Shown in pieces: positions 16,321 through 25,188 of a stretch of DNA of 39,688 bases (position 1 is its first letter; each line of letters begins with the position of its first letter). Where the stretch lies: the NCBI RefSeq assembly GCF_000468015.1, contig NZ_KI260492.1, forward strand, positions 1-39,688. The letters run 5' to 3'. Source of the stretch: Ruminococcus callidus ATCC 27760. GTDB taxonomy: Bacteria; Bacillota; Clostridia; Oscillospirales; Ruminococcaceae. The notes under the pieces were generated by a model. It did no database searches. It saw nothing but the letters and a program-made list of their open reading frames with translations, and was not told the origin of the DNA. Both the position numbers and the translations under genes were made by a program.

Positions 16321-18966
16321 TTATTGAGCATCCCTTAATTGCTCTACAACACTGCATTTCGCTGCATTGTCATACATCATGCAAGGAATCAGCCACCCCA
16401 GCAGAAGAAATACCGGAATTGTCAGCAGGACAGGCAGAATGGTGAATCGATACTCAAAGAACCAGAACATACTGCCCAGCATTTTTCCTGCAAGAGGTCC
16501 CACCGCCAGCGACAGAATAAAGGCCGCCGATACGGAGGACATTGCGTAAAACAATCCCTCGTAGATCAGCATGGTTTTGAGCTGCCGGTTCGTCATTCCT
16601 ACAGCCTGAAGCACAGCAAATTCACGGCGGCGGGAAAGAATACTGGTCATCATGGCGTTGAAGAAATTTAAGAGTCCCACCAGCCCGATGATAGCACAGA
16701 GGATACCACCTACCAGAAGGAACATCTGCCGGAACTGAGCAAACTCAGAGCGAGCCGTGGCCTTGCTTTCATACATCAAGGGTGAAAACTCACCGGCAGT
16801 GAGCTTCGATAGATATTGCTCTGCTTCGGCCTCGTCTGCGTCGTCTGCTGTGTCGAACAGGTAGAGCATCGGAATGGCCGCACCGCCGCTGTCCCTCTGT
16901 GCGGTGTCTACAGACAAAACTGCGTCATATCCAATACCACCATAACGATAACTCATGGAATTCGGAAGTTCTACCAAGGCGCAGACCGTGTACTCTACAT
17001 CTCTGGCTCCATACAGTTTTTCCTGAAAGTACTCCTCTGGTGTATCTTCGGTGCAGAGTTCTCCGGTGCGGCTGTCGATATATTTCACATCATCCGCATA
17101 GGTGGCGGTAATCGTGTCTCCCACCTTGGGGTAGTATTCAGGATTGGGCAGATTACCGTAGTCATCTAAGGAAACCGCAATGGCAATGGCGTTATTGTTT
17201 GGCTCCAGCATAGGAGAAATATCTCCGTCGAACACTTGCAGCTTGTCAAACAGGCTGTTATCCAGAGCCTCGATCCTGGTATCTCCCATCACCATATTGC
17301 CCCGGTGCTCCATGCGGCTCATATGGCTGTCCAACTGCTCAGCACTTTCGTACCTTGCATAGTCCTGCCGCAGAGCATCCTCCGTCATCCAAAGATATGC
17401 GGGTTTTCGCACAGCATATCCCGTGCCGGAAAGACTGGCCTTTGCGTTTGCTGCGATCTCTTCGATTTGTTCTGGCGTGATGAATTCATCTGCCGGGTTG
17501 TAACGGAAATAGTCGGGCGTGCTGACGATAAAATCGGCGCAGGTCATGGCGGACACATATTTCTCCATGCTGAAGCCGCCCACAAAGGCACACAGCGCAT
17601 TGAACAGTGTCACCGACAGTGCCAGAGACACGACCACCAGCACCGTCTTTTTCTTGTTTCGTCCCAGATTGGCAAAGGCCATCTGATGGAGCTTGGCTCC
17701 CCGGGTGCTGCGCTGTTTTTTCTTAGTCTGCATCGCATCCGTATATTTGGTAGCCTCCACCGGAGAGACTTTGGCTGCCATTTTCCCGGGCTTGGAGCAG
17801 GACAAAAGCACCGTCAGCAGAGCAAACAGCATGGAGCCAACAAAGATCACAGGCGAAGTGCTGATAGTGGTGATGCCTGCATCCAACTGGGTGGAGTGCA
17901 AGACAACAGGCACCAAAACAGCGCCGATGCCATAGCCCAGCAACAGTCCTGCCGGAATGCCGATCAGACAAAGCAGAAGTGCCTGCTGGCGAATGATACG
18001 TTTGAGCTGCCGGGGCGTTGTGCCAATGGTTTTCAGAAGTCCGTAAAACCGGATATCCCCCGCAACAGAGATCTGGAAAATGTTATAGATGATAAGATAC
18101 CCAGTGAAAATCACCAACAGCAAAAAAGCTGCTATGGCGATCACAAGTTCCGGATCAAGTTGCGACTCCAGCTGGGATGAGGTATATCCCCAGTTGACGC
18201 CGATTCGAACGCTGTTGGGATCGGTATAGCTGTCCCATGTGTAGCCAAGATCGGTATCCACCTGCTCCATCTGCCCTTGAATGTTTGTGCCGGAAGCCAG
18301 CATGACATTCAAATCGGTGCGGAAAGGCTGTAACCCTGTTTTCACTGCCTGCGCTTCGATGTCATCTGCGTAATCACGGCTGATGTTGATGTAGTGAACA
18401 GGCATTAGTTCATCATAGTCCCAATAGCCTACCAGCGTAAAGGTATCCGTTACAGTAAAGGCGGTTTGATCCTTGTCCGTGATGGAATAGGAAACCGTGA
18501 CCTCTGCACCCAGTTCTGGCGTCACACCAAGCAGCTGCAACGCTGCCGTATCCATGGTCGCCTCTTTGCCGCTTTCGGGCATCCGCCCGGTAGTGGGAGT
18601 GGCATAGCTCCATCTGGTGCAGTTGGCATCCATGTAGCTGATCTCTGCCGGCGTTTTGGAAAAGACACCATCCGTAGTGATACCGATCGTCTTCCGTGCC
18701 CCCACAGCTTTCACCTTTGGGTGGGCAGCGATACGTTCCGCCTGCTCGGGGGAAACATCCTTAAAGGTGCCATGTGCATAGCCGCCTATCTGCCGAAACT
18801 GGTAGGTTTCATAACTGGCGTTCAGCGACAGAACAATGGTGAACATGGAAGTAAACAGCAGCGTTGTCAGCGCAATGGCAAAAATGGCGATCAGATTGCG
18901 GCGGCGGTTCGCATAAAGAGATTTTAAGCTGAGCTTCCGAATACATTTTCTGTTTTTGACATTCAT
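16321..18966 (-). CDS. ABC transporter permease with two FtsX domains (cargo)
   Basis: This 881-residue membrane protein is of the MacB/FtsX type. An N-terminal helix (about 22-45) is followed by a large extracellular domain (about 50-280) and a first FtsX block of three helices (about 285-400). A second helix (about 445) precedes another extracellular domain (about 470-720), and a second FtsX block closes the protein (about 755-870). Such permeases move or extract substrates from the outer membrane leaflet, often antimicrobial peptides, but the substrate here is unknown. The ATG at 18966 is chosen because AGGAGG lies eight bases upstream. It is co-transcribed with the ATPase gene, 15 bases before it. 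Confidence 0.88.
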   Translation of the reverse strand: MNVKNRKCIRKLSLKSLYANRRRNLIAIFAIALTTLLFTSMFTIVLSLNASYETYQFRQIGGYAHGTFKDVSPEQAERIAAHPKVKAVGARKTIGITTDGVFSKTPAEISYMDANCTRWSYATPTTGRMPESGKEATMDTAALQLLGVTPELGAEVTVSYSITDKDQTAFTVTDTFTLVGYWDYDELMPVHYINISRDYADDIEAQAVKTGLQPFRTDLNVMLASGTNIQGQMEQVDTDLGYTWDSYTDPNSVRIGVNWGYTSSQLESQLDPELVIAIAAFLLLVIFTGYLIIYNIFQISVAGDIRFYGLLKTIGTTPRQLKRIIRQQALLLCLIGIPAGLLLGYGIGAVLVPVVLHSTQLDAGITTISTSPVIFVGSMLFALLTVLLSCSKPGKMAAKVSPVEATKYTDAMQTKKKQRSTRGAKLHQMAFANLGRNKKKTVLVVVSLALSVTLFNALCAFVGGFSMEKYVSAMTCADFIVSTPDYFRYNPADEFITPEQIEEIAANAKASLSGTGYAVRKPAYLWMTEDALRQDYARYESAEQLDSHMSRMEHRGNMVMGDTRIEALDNSLFDKLQVFDGDISPMLEPNNNAIAIAVSLDDYGNLPNPEYYPKVGDTITATYADDVKYIDSRTGELCTEDTPEEYFQEKLYGARDVEYTVCALVELPNSMSYRYGGIGYDAVLSVDTAQRDSGGAAIPMLYLFDTADDADEAEAEQYLSKLTAGEFSPLMYESKATARSEFAQFRQMFLLVGGILCAIIGLVGLLNFFNAMMTSILSRRREFAVLQAVGMTNRQLKTMLIYEGLFYAMSSVSAAFILSLAVGPLAGKMLGSMFWFFEYRFTILPVLLTIPVFLLLGWLIPCMMYDNAAKCSVVEQLRDAQ

Positions 18967-18981
18967 CGTAACCACCTCCTG

Positions 18982-19653
<672 letters not shown>

Positions 19654-19670
19654 AAATGAGTACCTCCATG

Positions 19671-19720
19671 AAAAAAATCTGTATGTATCAAAGGATATGA
19701 TCCTTTGATACATACAGATT
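19671..19720 (-). terminator. Perfect 20-bp palindrome with U-tract between sensor kinase and ABC genes
   Basis: AATCTGTATGTATCAAAGGA (19676-19695) and its exact complement (19701-19720) enclose a five-base loop. On the minus strand the stem runs straight into seven T residues. It ends the kinase mRNA or acts as an attenuator in the leader of the ABC genes; its perfect symmetry also allows an operator role. Confidence 0.75.
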
Positions 19721-19789
19721 ATCGCATAGGATTCTTTCCACATTCTTTCCGGCGGAAAATGAAATCTAACAATTTTGATAGAATTGTTG

Positions 19790-20689
19790 TTATTTCGGCA
19801 GAAACACGGAAAAAGTGCTTCCTTTACCGGAGACAGAGGCGACTTTGATATAGCCGCCCTCGCCGGTTATGATCTGTCGGGCAAGGTATAAGCCGATGCC
19901 GACCCCTTCCTGCTCCTGAACTGCCTTTGAACGATAAAAACGGGCAAAGATCTTTGTCTGCTCCGTTTCCGGGATGCCTGAACCGGTATCCGATATATCA
20001 ATCCTTGCAAACATTTCATAACTTACAGCAGAAATCCTGATTGTGCCATGCTCTGTATATTTGATGGCGTTGTCTACGATATTGGCCAGCACTTCCGCTG
20101 TCCATTTCATATCAAAGGTAGCAGAAATATCTGTATCATGCAGTTGCAAAGACAACCCTTTTTCAGCAGCTTTGGCGGCATATTGTTCTACTACGCTTTC
20201 AAGCAGCGGCTGCAGCACTGCTTGCTGAGGGGCGAGTGAAATGATCCCATTTTCCAGTCTGGAAAGCTTTACGAGAGAATCGATCAGAAATCGCAGCTTT
20301 TCCAATTGTTTGTACAACGCCTCCACATTTGCCTTCGCCGATGCAGGCAGAGTTTCCTCCATCAAAAGCTCGCTGTATAACAGCAGGTTTGCAATCGGTG
20401 TTTTTGTCTGGTGGGAGATGTCCGCAATCAAGGACTTAATTCTGTCTTTCTCCTGTGCTACATTTCGAGAAGATGCTTCTGCTGCGGAAAGATAGTGTGC
20501 AAACTTCGTTTCCAATGCAGACAGCTGGCTTTCATCAAAATTGGTTTCAGAAAAGGAGCCGGTCATGGCAGCGTCCAGCATCCTTTCGATTTCTTCCATC
20601 GTTTTTCTGACCTTTCTCCGCTCCCATAATACAACAGCTATCGCCGCCAGGAAACATAGCAGTATCATCACAATGCCAGTTTTATTCAT
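19790..20689 (-). CDS. Sensor histidine kinase (HisKA/HATPase, cargo)
   Basis: This 299-residue kinase has a single N-terminal membrane helix (residues 5-22) and almost no extracellular part. A linker of about 65 residues leads to the HisKA dimerization helix with H93 (ISHQTKTPIANLLLYSELL) and a HATPase domain with the N-box NIVDNAIKYT, DTGSGIPE and GVGIGLYLAR. The lack of an external sensor suggests that it reads its signal through a partner, as in Bce-type systems where the ABC permease is the sensor. Here that is inference. It overlaps the regulator gene by eight bases. Confidence 0.92.
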   Translation of the reverse strand: MNKTGIVMILLCFLAAIAVVLWERRKVRKTMEEIERMLDAAMTGSFSETNFDESQLSALETKFAHYLSAAEASSRNVAQEKDRIKSLIADISHQTKTPIANLLLYSELLMEETLPASAKANVEALYKQLEKLRFLIDSLVKLSRLENGIISLAPQQAVLQPLLESVVEQYAAKAAEKGLSLQLHDTDISATFDMKWTAEVLANIVDNAIKYTEHGTIRISAVSYEMFARIDISDTGSGIPETEQTKIFARFYRSKAVQEQEGVGIGLYLARQIITGEGGYIKVASVSGKGSTFSVFLPK

Positions 20690-21359
20690 CTTTTGTCACC
20701 CAGCTATAACCGATTCCATAGACGGTTTTAATGTATTTCTGTGCACCAAGCTTATCCCTTAGACGCTTAATTGTAACAGACAAAGCGTTTTCATCCACAT
20801 ATTCTGCACCATCTGTCCATATCCGGTCTACAAGGTTTCCACGGGTCATGGTTCGACCACGGTTTTCAACAAGCAGACGCAGTAATTTTTGTTCTGTTTT
20901 ACTCAATTCCACTTTTGAATCTCCCACATAAAAGGTCATAGCCTCAAAGTCAAAGTGAAATAGATTAATATGGATCGGCATATTTTTATGGTTTGATGCT
21001 TGCTTTCGCAGTTGGGTATTCACCCTTGCCCGCAAAACCGAAAGAGAAAAGGGCTTGGTAATGTAATCATCAGCACCTCTCTCCAGTCCGTCTACGATGT
21101 CCAGATCGGTGTCATTGGCAGTCAGCAGAATAACAGGAACTCCGGGCATGTTTTCCTTGACCTCCCGGAGCAGCTCAAGCCCACTGCCATCCGGCAGATT
21201 GATATCCAACAGGATCAGGGATACACCGCCGCAAAGCAGCTGCTCCTTCGCCGTTTTTAGGTCTTGGCAGGAAATGATCTGCCGAGCATCTGCTTTCAGC
21301 GCTTTGCATAAGCCTTGATTCAAGCCGATATCATCTTCAACAATCAGTAATTGCTCCAT
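20682..21359 (-). CDS. OmpR/PhoB-family response regulator (cargo)
   Basis: This 225-residue regulator has a receiver domain with phospho-acceptor D52 (LILLDINLPDGSG), conserved T/K positions (LLTAND, YITKPF) and a C-terminal winged helix (SKTEQKLLRLLVENRGRTMTR ... KRLRDKLG ... VYGIGYSW). The start at 21359 has GGGAG eight bases upstream. It is encoded with its kinase, directly behind the sigma-like gene (16 bases). It probably controls the ABC transporter genes downstream, perhaps through the palindrome at 19676-19720, although that link is untested. Confidence 0.92.
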   Translation of the reverse strand: MEQLLIVEDDIGLNQGLCKALKADARQIISCQDLKTAKEQLLCGGVSLILLDINLPDGSGLELLREVKENMPGVPVILLTANDTDLDIVDGLERGADDYITKPFSLSVLRARVNTQLRKQASNHKNMPIHINLFHFDFEAMTFYVGDSKVELSKTEQKLLRLLVENRGRTMTRGNLVDRIWTDGAEYVDENALSVTIKRLRDKLGAQKYIKTVYGIGYSWVTKDE

Positions 21360-21375
21360 GTATCTCACTCCCTCG

Positions 21376-22548
21376 TTATTCAAAGGCCACCATTATTTCC
21401 TTGGGCAATTTTTCGCTCTCACAGTTCAGAAGATAGGCGATTGCTCTGCTTGCAAATTTGTTTGTTTTCACTGTATCCCAATCGGCAAGCAAAATGACCT
21501 CTGCCTTGCCGTTCTCAAAATCTAATGATATTTCGCCCCATTCGCCGTCGCAGTCTGCCTGATATTCGTAGATTGCGGCGGCGATTTTCTTTTTTCGCTT
21601 GATCTTGGATTTCTGTTTTAGCCGGACTGCATGGATTGCGCCCTCGGCAACCAACAATTCCGTCAACTTGTCCACTGCTTTTCGGTAGGCTCGTTCTGCA
21701 CCGCTGGCTGTACTGCCCTCAAACATAACCGCCAGTTCTTCAAAGGTGGGGCGGTCTTTCCATGAGCTGACACGCCCACAGGTCATGCAAATTGCTAACC
21801 GTTTTTCAAGCAAGGTCTGTTCCCGGTAATTCAGTTTCTCAAATGCCCGCTGCACCTTTTCTGCCTGTATGCCGTTCCAGAGGATATCGGTATAGTTCCA
21901 GCTATCGTCAAGGGCTACATCCTCGCCTGTTTCCTCGCCGTTCTCGTCTGTCACATAGAATGGCTGCTGATTGCGGATTCCACGGACAACTTTCAGATAT
22001 TCTTCCGCAAGGGCAAGATCGCAGTTGTATTTCTTGGAAAATTCGTTGACCGCATCCTTGGTATTGTGGTACAGCCAAGCCATTGACCGCACCATTTTGT
22101 AATTGGTCAGAGAGGACACCGACCATTTTTCTTCGCCCATGCGAAAACGGAGCATAGCATCCCGGATGAACGGGAAAATGTATGTAGCATACTCTGCACC
22201 CTTGGCAAGGTCATAGTCCATCAGCTTTTGGAGCATTTGCTCCCGGCAGGAGAGCTTTATATCTATAAATCGGTCTGTGTCATACAGATCGCCGCCATCC
22301 ACACCGAGAAAGTCTTTGATGCGCTTGTTAAGCTGCGGCTCGTAGTGGTGTAGGAAGAATGAGAAATATATCAAATTCTTTTCCTGCAAGGCAGACAGGA
22401 TATATTCGTTCAGATTGCCCACCGCTGGAGGCTCCGGTTCCAGTTGGAAGATGCGCTCTGCCGCATAAGGAATGATGCCGTCACCGTGCGGATTGACAGC
22501 GTGTTTTGGTATGTATCCGGTCATGTCCCATGAAAAATCACTCAGCAT
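21376..22548 (-). CDS. Sigma-70-like protein of integrative elements
   Basis: This 390-residue soluble protein is recognised only in part. The block EYATYIFPFIRDAMLRFRMGEEKW...LTNYKMVRSMAWLY...NCDLALAEEYLKVVRGI resembles sigma-70 regions 2-3. The block EKLNYREQTLLEKRL...RPTFEELAVMFEGSTASGAERAYRKAVDKLTELL resembles region 4, a helix-turn-helix that follows a growth-type linker. A C-terminal beta-rich part and a basic KQKSKIKRKKK patch follow. It may direct transcription of element genes. AAAGGAGGTG stands before the ATG. It belongs to the minus-strand cargo operon. Confidence 0.55.
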   Translation of the reverse strand: MLSDFSWDMTGYIPKHAVNPHGDGIIPYAAERIFQLEPEPPAVGNLNEYILSALQEKNLIYFSFFLHHYEPQLNKRIKDFLGVDGGDLYDTDRFIDIKLSCREQMLQKLMDYDLAKGAEYATYIFPFIRDAMLRFRMGEEKWSVSSLTNYKMVRSMAWLYHNTKDAVNEFSKKYNCDLALAEEYLKVVRGIRNQQPFYVTDENGEETGEDVALDDSWNYTDILWNGIQAEKVQRAFEKLNYREQTLLEKRLAICMTCGRVSSWKDRPTFEELAVMFEGSTASGAERAYRKAVDKLTELLVAEGAIHAVRLKQKSKIKRKKKIAAAIYEYQADCDGEWGEISLDFENGKAEVILLADWDTVKTNKFASRAIAYLLNCESEKLPKEIMVAFE

Positions 22549-22592
22549 AGCGCACCTCCTTTCGGTTCTTTCTCTATCAATATCGACAGTAA

Positions 22593-23225
22593 TTATGCAT
22601 CGAACTTTTTGTTAGTAGTATTATTTTCGTCGTCCATCATATCACTTAGCACGGCAAAAGCTTGGCTCAGCGGCACAGCCTTAGAAGTCCAGTTTTTCAA
22701 ACTAAACAAGTTGGAAGATTCATCAAACACATCAAATTCGTCTGTCCCATCAGTGATTTTCTTCAAGTACAACATTTCTATCAAATACAAAGCTCCCAAG
22801 ATATTTAGTACATTCTCCTGCTTTGCTTGCTTCAACTGCTCATAGCGGTTGTGCTTGACATCTGTAAATGCTCCCCACCATTGCAACGACTGTGCGGGCT
22901 GGGTAATATCCCAATTCATAAACGGTTGTATTTCGATATCGTATTCCTGTACACTGATTTTTTGATTTTTTATATCCGGTGTGTTGGTCAAAATATACTG
23001 TGCATAGTCTGCAACCGTTTTTCGATCCGTTGTATTGAAACCGCAAAACTCTTTGAATACAGTATCCAACTCTGCCCCTATGGCTTGAATTAAGAGGGCA
23101 TATCCGTTAGAAAATGCATCAAAATTGTCCTCATGTAGTTCTACAAACTCTATTGATTCAACAAAACGCTTTTCGAGCATTAAGTAGTATTTCCAATGAT
23201 TCTGACTAAGTTCTTTTCTATTCAT
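22593..23225 (-). CDS. Uncharacterised protein with KHNR motif (HEPN-like?)
   Basis: This 210-residue soluble protein is mostly helical. The pattern WWGAFTDVKHNRYEQLKQAKQENVLNILGALYLIEMLYL resembles helical proteins in which a (N/T)DxKHxR motif is followed by a long helix. Such proteins are often grouped with HEPN or Abi-like domains. I do not see a classic Rx4-6H motif, so nuclease activity is not claimed. Its N-terminus overlaps the DUF6076 gene by eight bases, implying coupled translation. It is lower in GC than its neighbours by eye, suggesting separate acquisition. Confidence 0.6.
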   Translation of the reverse strand: MNRKELSQNHWKYYLMLEKRFVESIEFVELHEDNFDAFSNGYALLIQAIGAELDTVFKEFCGFNTTDRKTVADYAQYILTNTPDIKNQKISVQEYDIEIQPFMNWDITQPAQSLQWWGAFTDVKHNRYEQLKQAKQENVLNILGALYLIEMLYLKKITDGTDEFDVFDESSNLFSLKNWTSKAVPLSQAFAVLSDMMDDENNTTNKKFDA

Positions 23226-24345
23226 GTTTGTCCCTTTCTTTGTATATTTTTGCACTTGCTTCCTTTTTCAAAGCCGCCTGGTCCATTTCTTTTTCATAAG
23301 CTCCCTTGGCATAGGCTACATTGCTCAATGCCCGGAGCATCTTATCTTTTGCCAGCTTTTTCATAACCTCTGCAAGATCAGCGTCCAGAGTACCACGCTT
23401 CACATAGCGGTTTATGGTGTTCAGTCGTTTCTCATAAATCTGTTTCACCGGATGATCGTCCGCAAGCTCCCGTTGTTCTCTGCCTTTCAGGTTGCCGATC
23501 TGCCGACAGGTGCGGTGCAGCTTGTCCCCCGGTGCATAGCCGCCACAGTATTTGGTGTGCCGTGCGTTGGTGGTCAGAAACCACTTGCCGCAGATTTTGC
23601 ATTTCTTTGGTGCATGACCAACACACAGGCCCTCAAAGAGATCAGACCGGAACATCCCTACAAAGGATACATAGTGCATCCGCTTGACCAGCTTCGCAAC
23701 TTTTTCGCCGGGACGGATGACGGATACATACTGAACGGAATTGTTCAGGGTAGACATCCAGGCATTGCCTTCCGTGATGGAAAACTCCGGCGGGAAATAG
23801 CTGCCGAACATTTTTGCAAAACCCTCTGCGGTGCGGTCTGCTTCGTTGCCGTCTGTTTTTTCTGCAAAATCAAGCATGGCCGTTTGGTATTCCCCAAGGG
23901 AGTATGCCAGATGCCCGAAAACTGCGGTATAGCGTTGGAGCATCATCGCATCGGTAAAGTTCTGGATTTCTTCAAATTGCAAAGAATTGGTTGCGGCTTT
24001 TATGGCAAACTCCACATATTTCAGCGCATTGTCCACAGTAAAGACTTTTTCAATCCGTTCTCTGTGCTTTGAGATATTCATATAGGAGAACGGCGGTGTT
24101 TGACTGAGAATATCGAGCATCGTCAGAGCAGCTTCCTTTGCAATAGGACAGAGTGCAGAAGCATCCTGTCCGGCGTTTAATATTCCAAGCAGCAGATTGA
24201 TTTTCTCGCATTGCTCGTTTATTTTTGCAATGGTATTCACAGGAACATTCAGTGCATCACAGGCAAGCGTACCGACAGGAAATGTTTTGCTCTCATATAT
24301 GACCGTATCCTGCCAGAAATCCAATGTCATCAATTCTTGATTCAT
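23218..24345 (-). CDS. DUF6076-family protein with zinc-ribbon-like motif
   Basis: This 375-residue soluble protein has a diagnostic block, MHYVSFVGMFRSDLFEGLCVGHAPKKCKICGKWFLTTNARHTKYCGG, containing CxxC plus a later Cys. GNLKGREQRELADDHPVKQIYEKRLNTINRY follows. I recognise this as DUF6076, frequent in clostridial integrative elements and of unknown function. The C-terminal part is rich in Lys/Ala and probably helical. The ATG at 24345 has CAGGAGGG upstream. It is the first gene of the minus-strand cargo operon that runs through the KHNR gene, the sigma-like gene and the two-component system. Confidence 0.7.
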   Translation of the reverse strand: MNQELMTLDFWQDTVIYESKTFPVGTLACDALNVPVNTIAKINEQCEKINLLLGILNAGQDASALCPIAKEAALTMLDILSQTPPFSYMNISKHRERIEKVFTVDNALKYVEFAIKAATNSLQFEEIQNFTDAMMLQRYTAVFGHLAYSLGEYQTAMLDFAEKTDGNEADRTAEGFAKMFGSYFPPEFSITEGNAWMSTLNNSVQYVSVIRPGEKVAKLVKRMHYVSFVGMFRSDLFEGLCVGHAPKKCKICGKWFLTTNARHTKYCGGYAPGDKLHRTCRQIGNLKGREQRELADDHPVKQIYEKRLNTINRYVKRGTLDADLAEVMKKLAKDKMLRALSNVAYAKGAYEKEMDQAALKKEASAKIYKERDKHE

Positions 24346-24359
24346 GCTTGCCCTCCTGT

Positions 24360-24474
24360 CCTGTTTTTTCATTTTTCTAATTATATCATGTAAATGTGAA
24401 GAAATCTACGTCCTCAGATAAGTTGTCCTGTTTTTTGAAACAGGATTGTCCTGTCATTAGCCTGTTTTTTGAAA
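24360..24474 (+). repeat. Three CCTGTTTTTT repeats in the divergent region before the primase gene
   Basis: CCTGTTTTTT occurs at 24360, 24427 and 24461. The last two extend to CCTGTTTTTTGAAA (24427-24440 and 24461-24474). They sit between the divergent cargo operon and replication genes. They could be iterons of an element origin or regulator sites; the copy number is low. Confidence 0.4.
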
Positions 24475-24501
24475 AATCCGTCATAACCATAATAGAAGGA
24501 G

Positions 24502-24533
24502 CGAAGCACCTGCCAATCACGGCGGGTGCTTCG
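24502..24533 (+). promoter_or_regulatory. Stem-loop in the leader of the primase gene
   Basis: CGAAGCACC (24502-24510) pairs with GGTGCTTCG (24525-24533), and TGCC/GGCG can extend the pairing. No U-tract follows, so a terminator is unlikely. It may be a structured leader or part of a replication origin. Confidence 0.4.
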
Positions 24534-24567
24534 TGCTTTCCAGAATATTATGAACGGAGGGTTTTCT

Positions 24568-25188
24568 ATGACAATCTATGAAACCATCAAGGCGGCAATC
24601 AGCGTCAAGCAAGCCGCCGAACACTACGGGCTGAAAGTGAGCCACAACGGCATGGCTTGCTGCCCGTTCCACAACGACAGGCATCCGAGCTTGAAGCTGA
24701 ATGAGGACTATTTTTTCTGCTTCGGCTGCGGAGCCAAAGGGGATGTGATCGACCTTGTGGCAAGGCTGTTCAATCTGAGCAGTTATGAAGCAGCGCAAAA
24801 GCTGGCTTTGGACTTCGGGCTTGACCCGAAACCGCCCACTGCCGCAGCTATGGTCAAGCCGAAGCGTCCCTATATCCGTCAGTTCCGGGAGGATGAAATG
24901 CTGTGCTTCCGGGTGCTGACGGATTATTTGCATCTGTTGGAAGATTGGAAAGTGCGCTATGCTCCCAAGACACCGGAAGATGCTCTGGATGACCGTTTTG
25001 TGGAAGCCTGCCAGATGCACTGCCATATCGAATATATGGCAGATGTGCTGACGGTGGGTGATCTGGAAGAACGGGTGGCATTGGTGGACAAGCTGATGCA
25101 GGACGGCAAAATTGCTTTTCTGCAAGAGTATACCGCACAAAAGAAAAAGAAGGTGGCGCACCATGGCGAAGAACCGGAAAACGCCTGA
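24568..25188 (+). CDS. CHC2 zinc-finger primase-type protein
   Basis: This 206-residue protein has an N-terminal CHC2 zinc-binding domain as in DnaG. C31/C32, H35, C51 and C54 are visible in CCPFHNDRHPSLKLNEDYFFCFGCGAKGDVIDLV. The TOPRIM catalytic domain is absent, so this is a DNA-binding primase subunit rather than a full primase. It probably acts with the helicase-like protein downstream in replicating the excised element. The start has GGAGGG upstream. The 3' end overlaps the helicase gene by 26 bases. Confidence 0.85.
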   Translation: MTIYETIKAAISVKQAAEHYGLKVSHNGMACCPFHNDRHPSLKLNEDYFFCFGCGAKGDVIDLVARLFNLSSYEAAQKLALDFGLDPKPPTAAAMVKPKRPYIRQFREDEMLCFRVLTDYLHLLEDWKVRYAPKTPEDALDDRFVEACQMHCHIEYMADVLTVGDLEERVALVDKLMQDGKIAFLQEYTAQKKKKVAHHGEEPENA

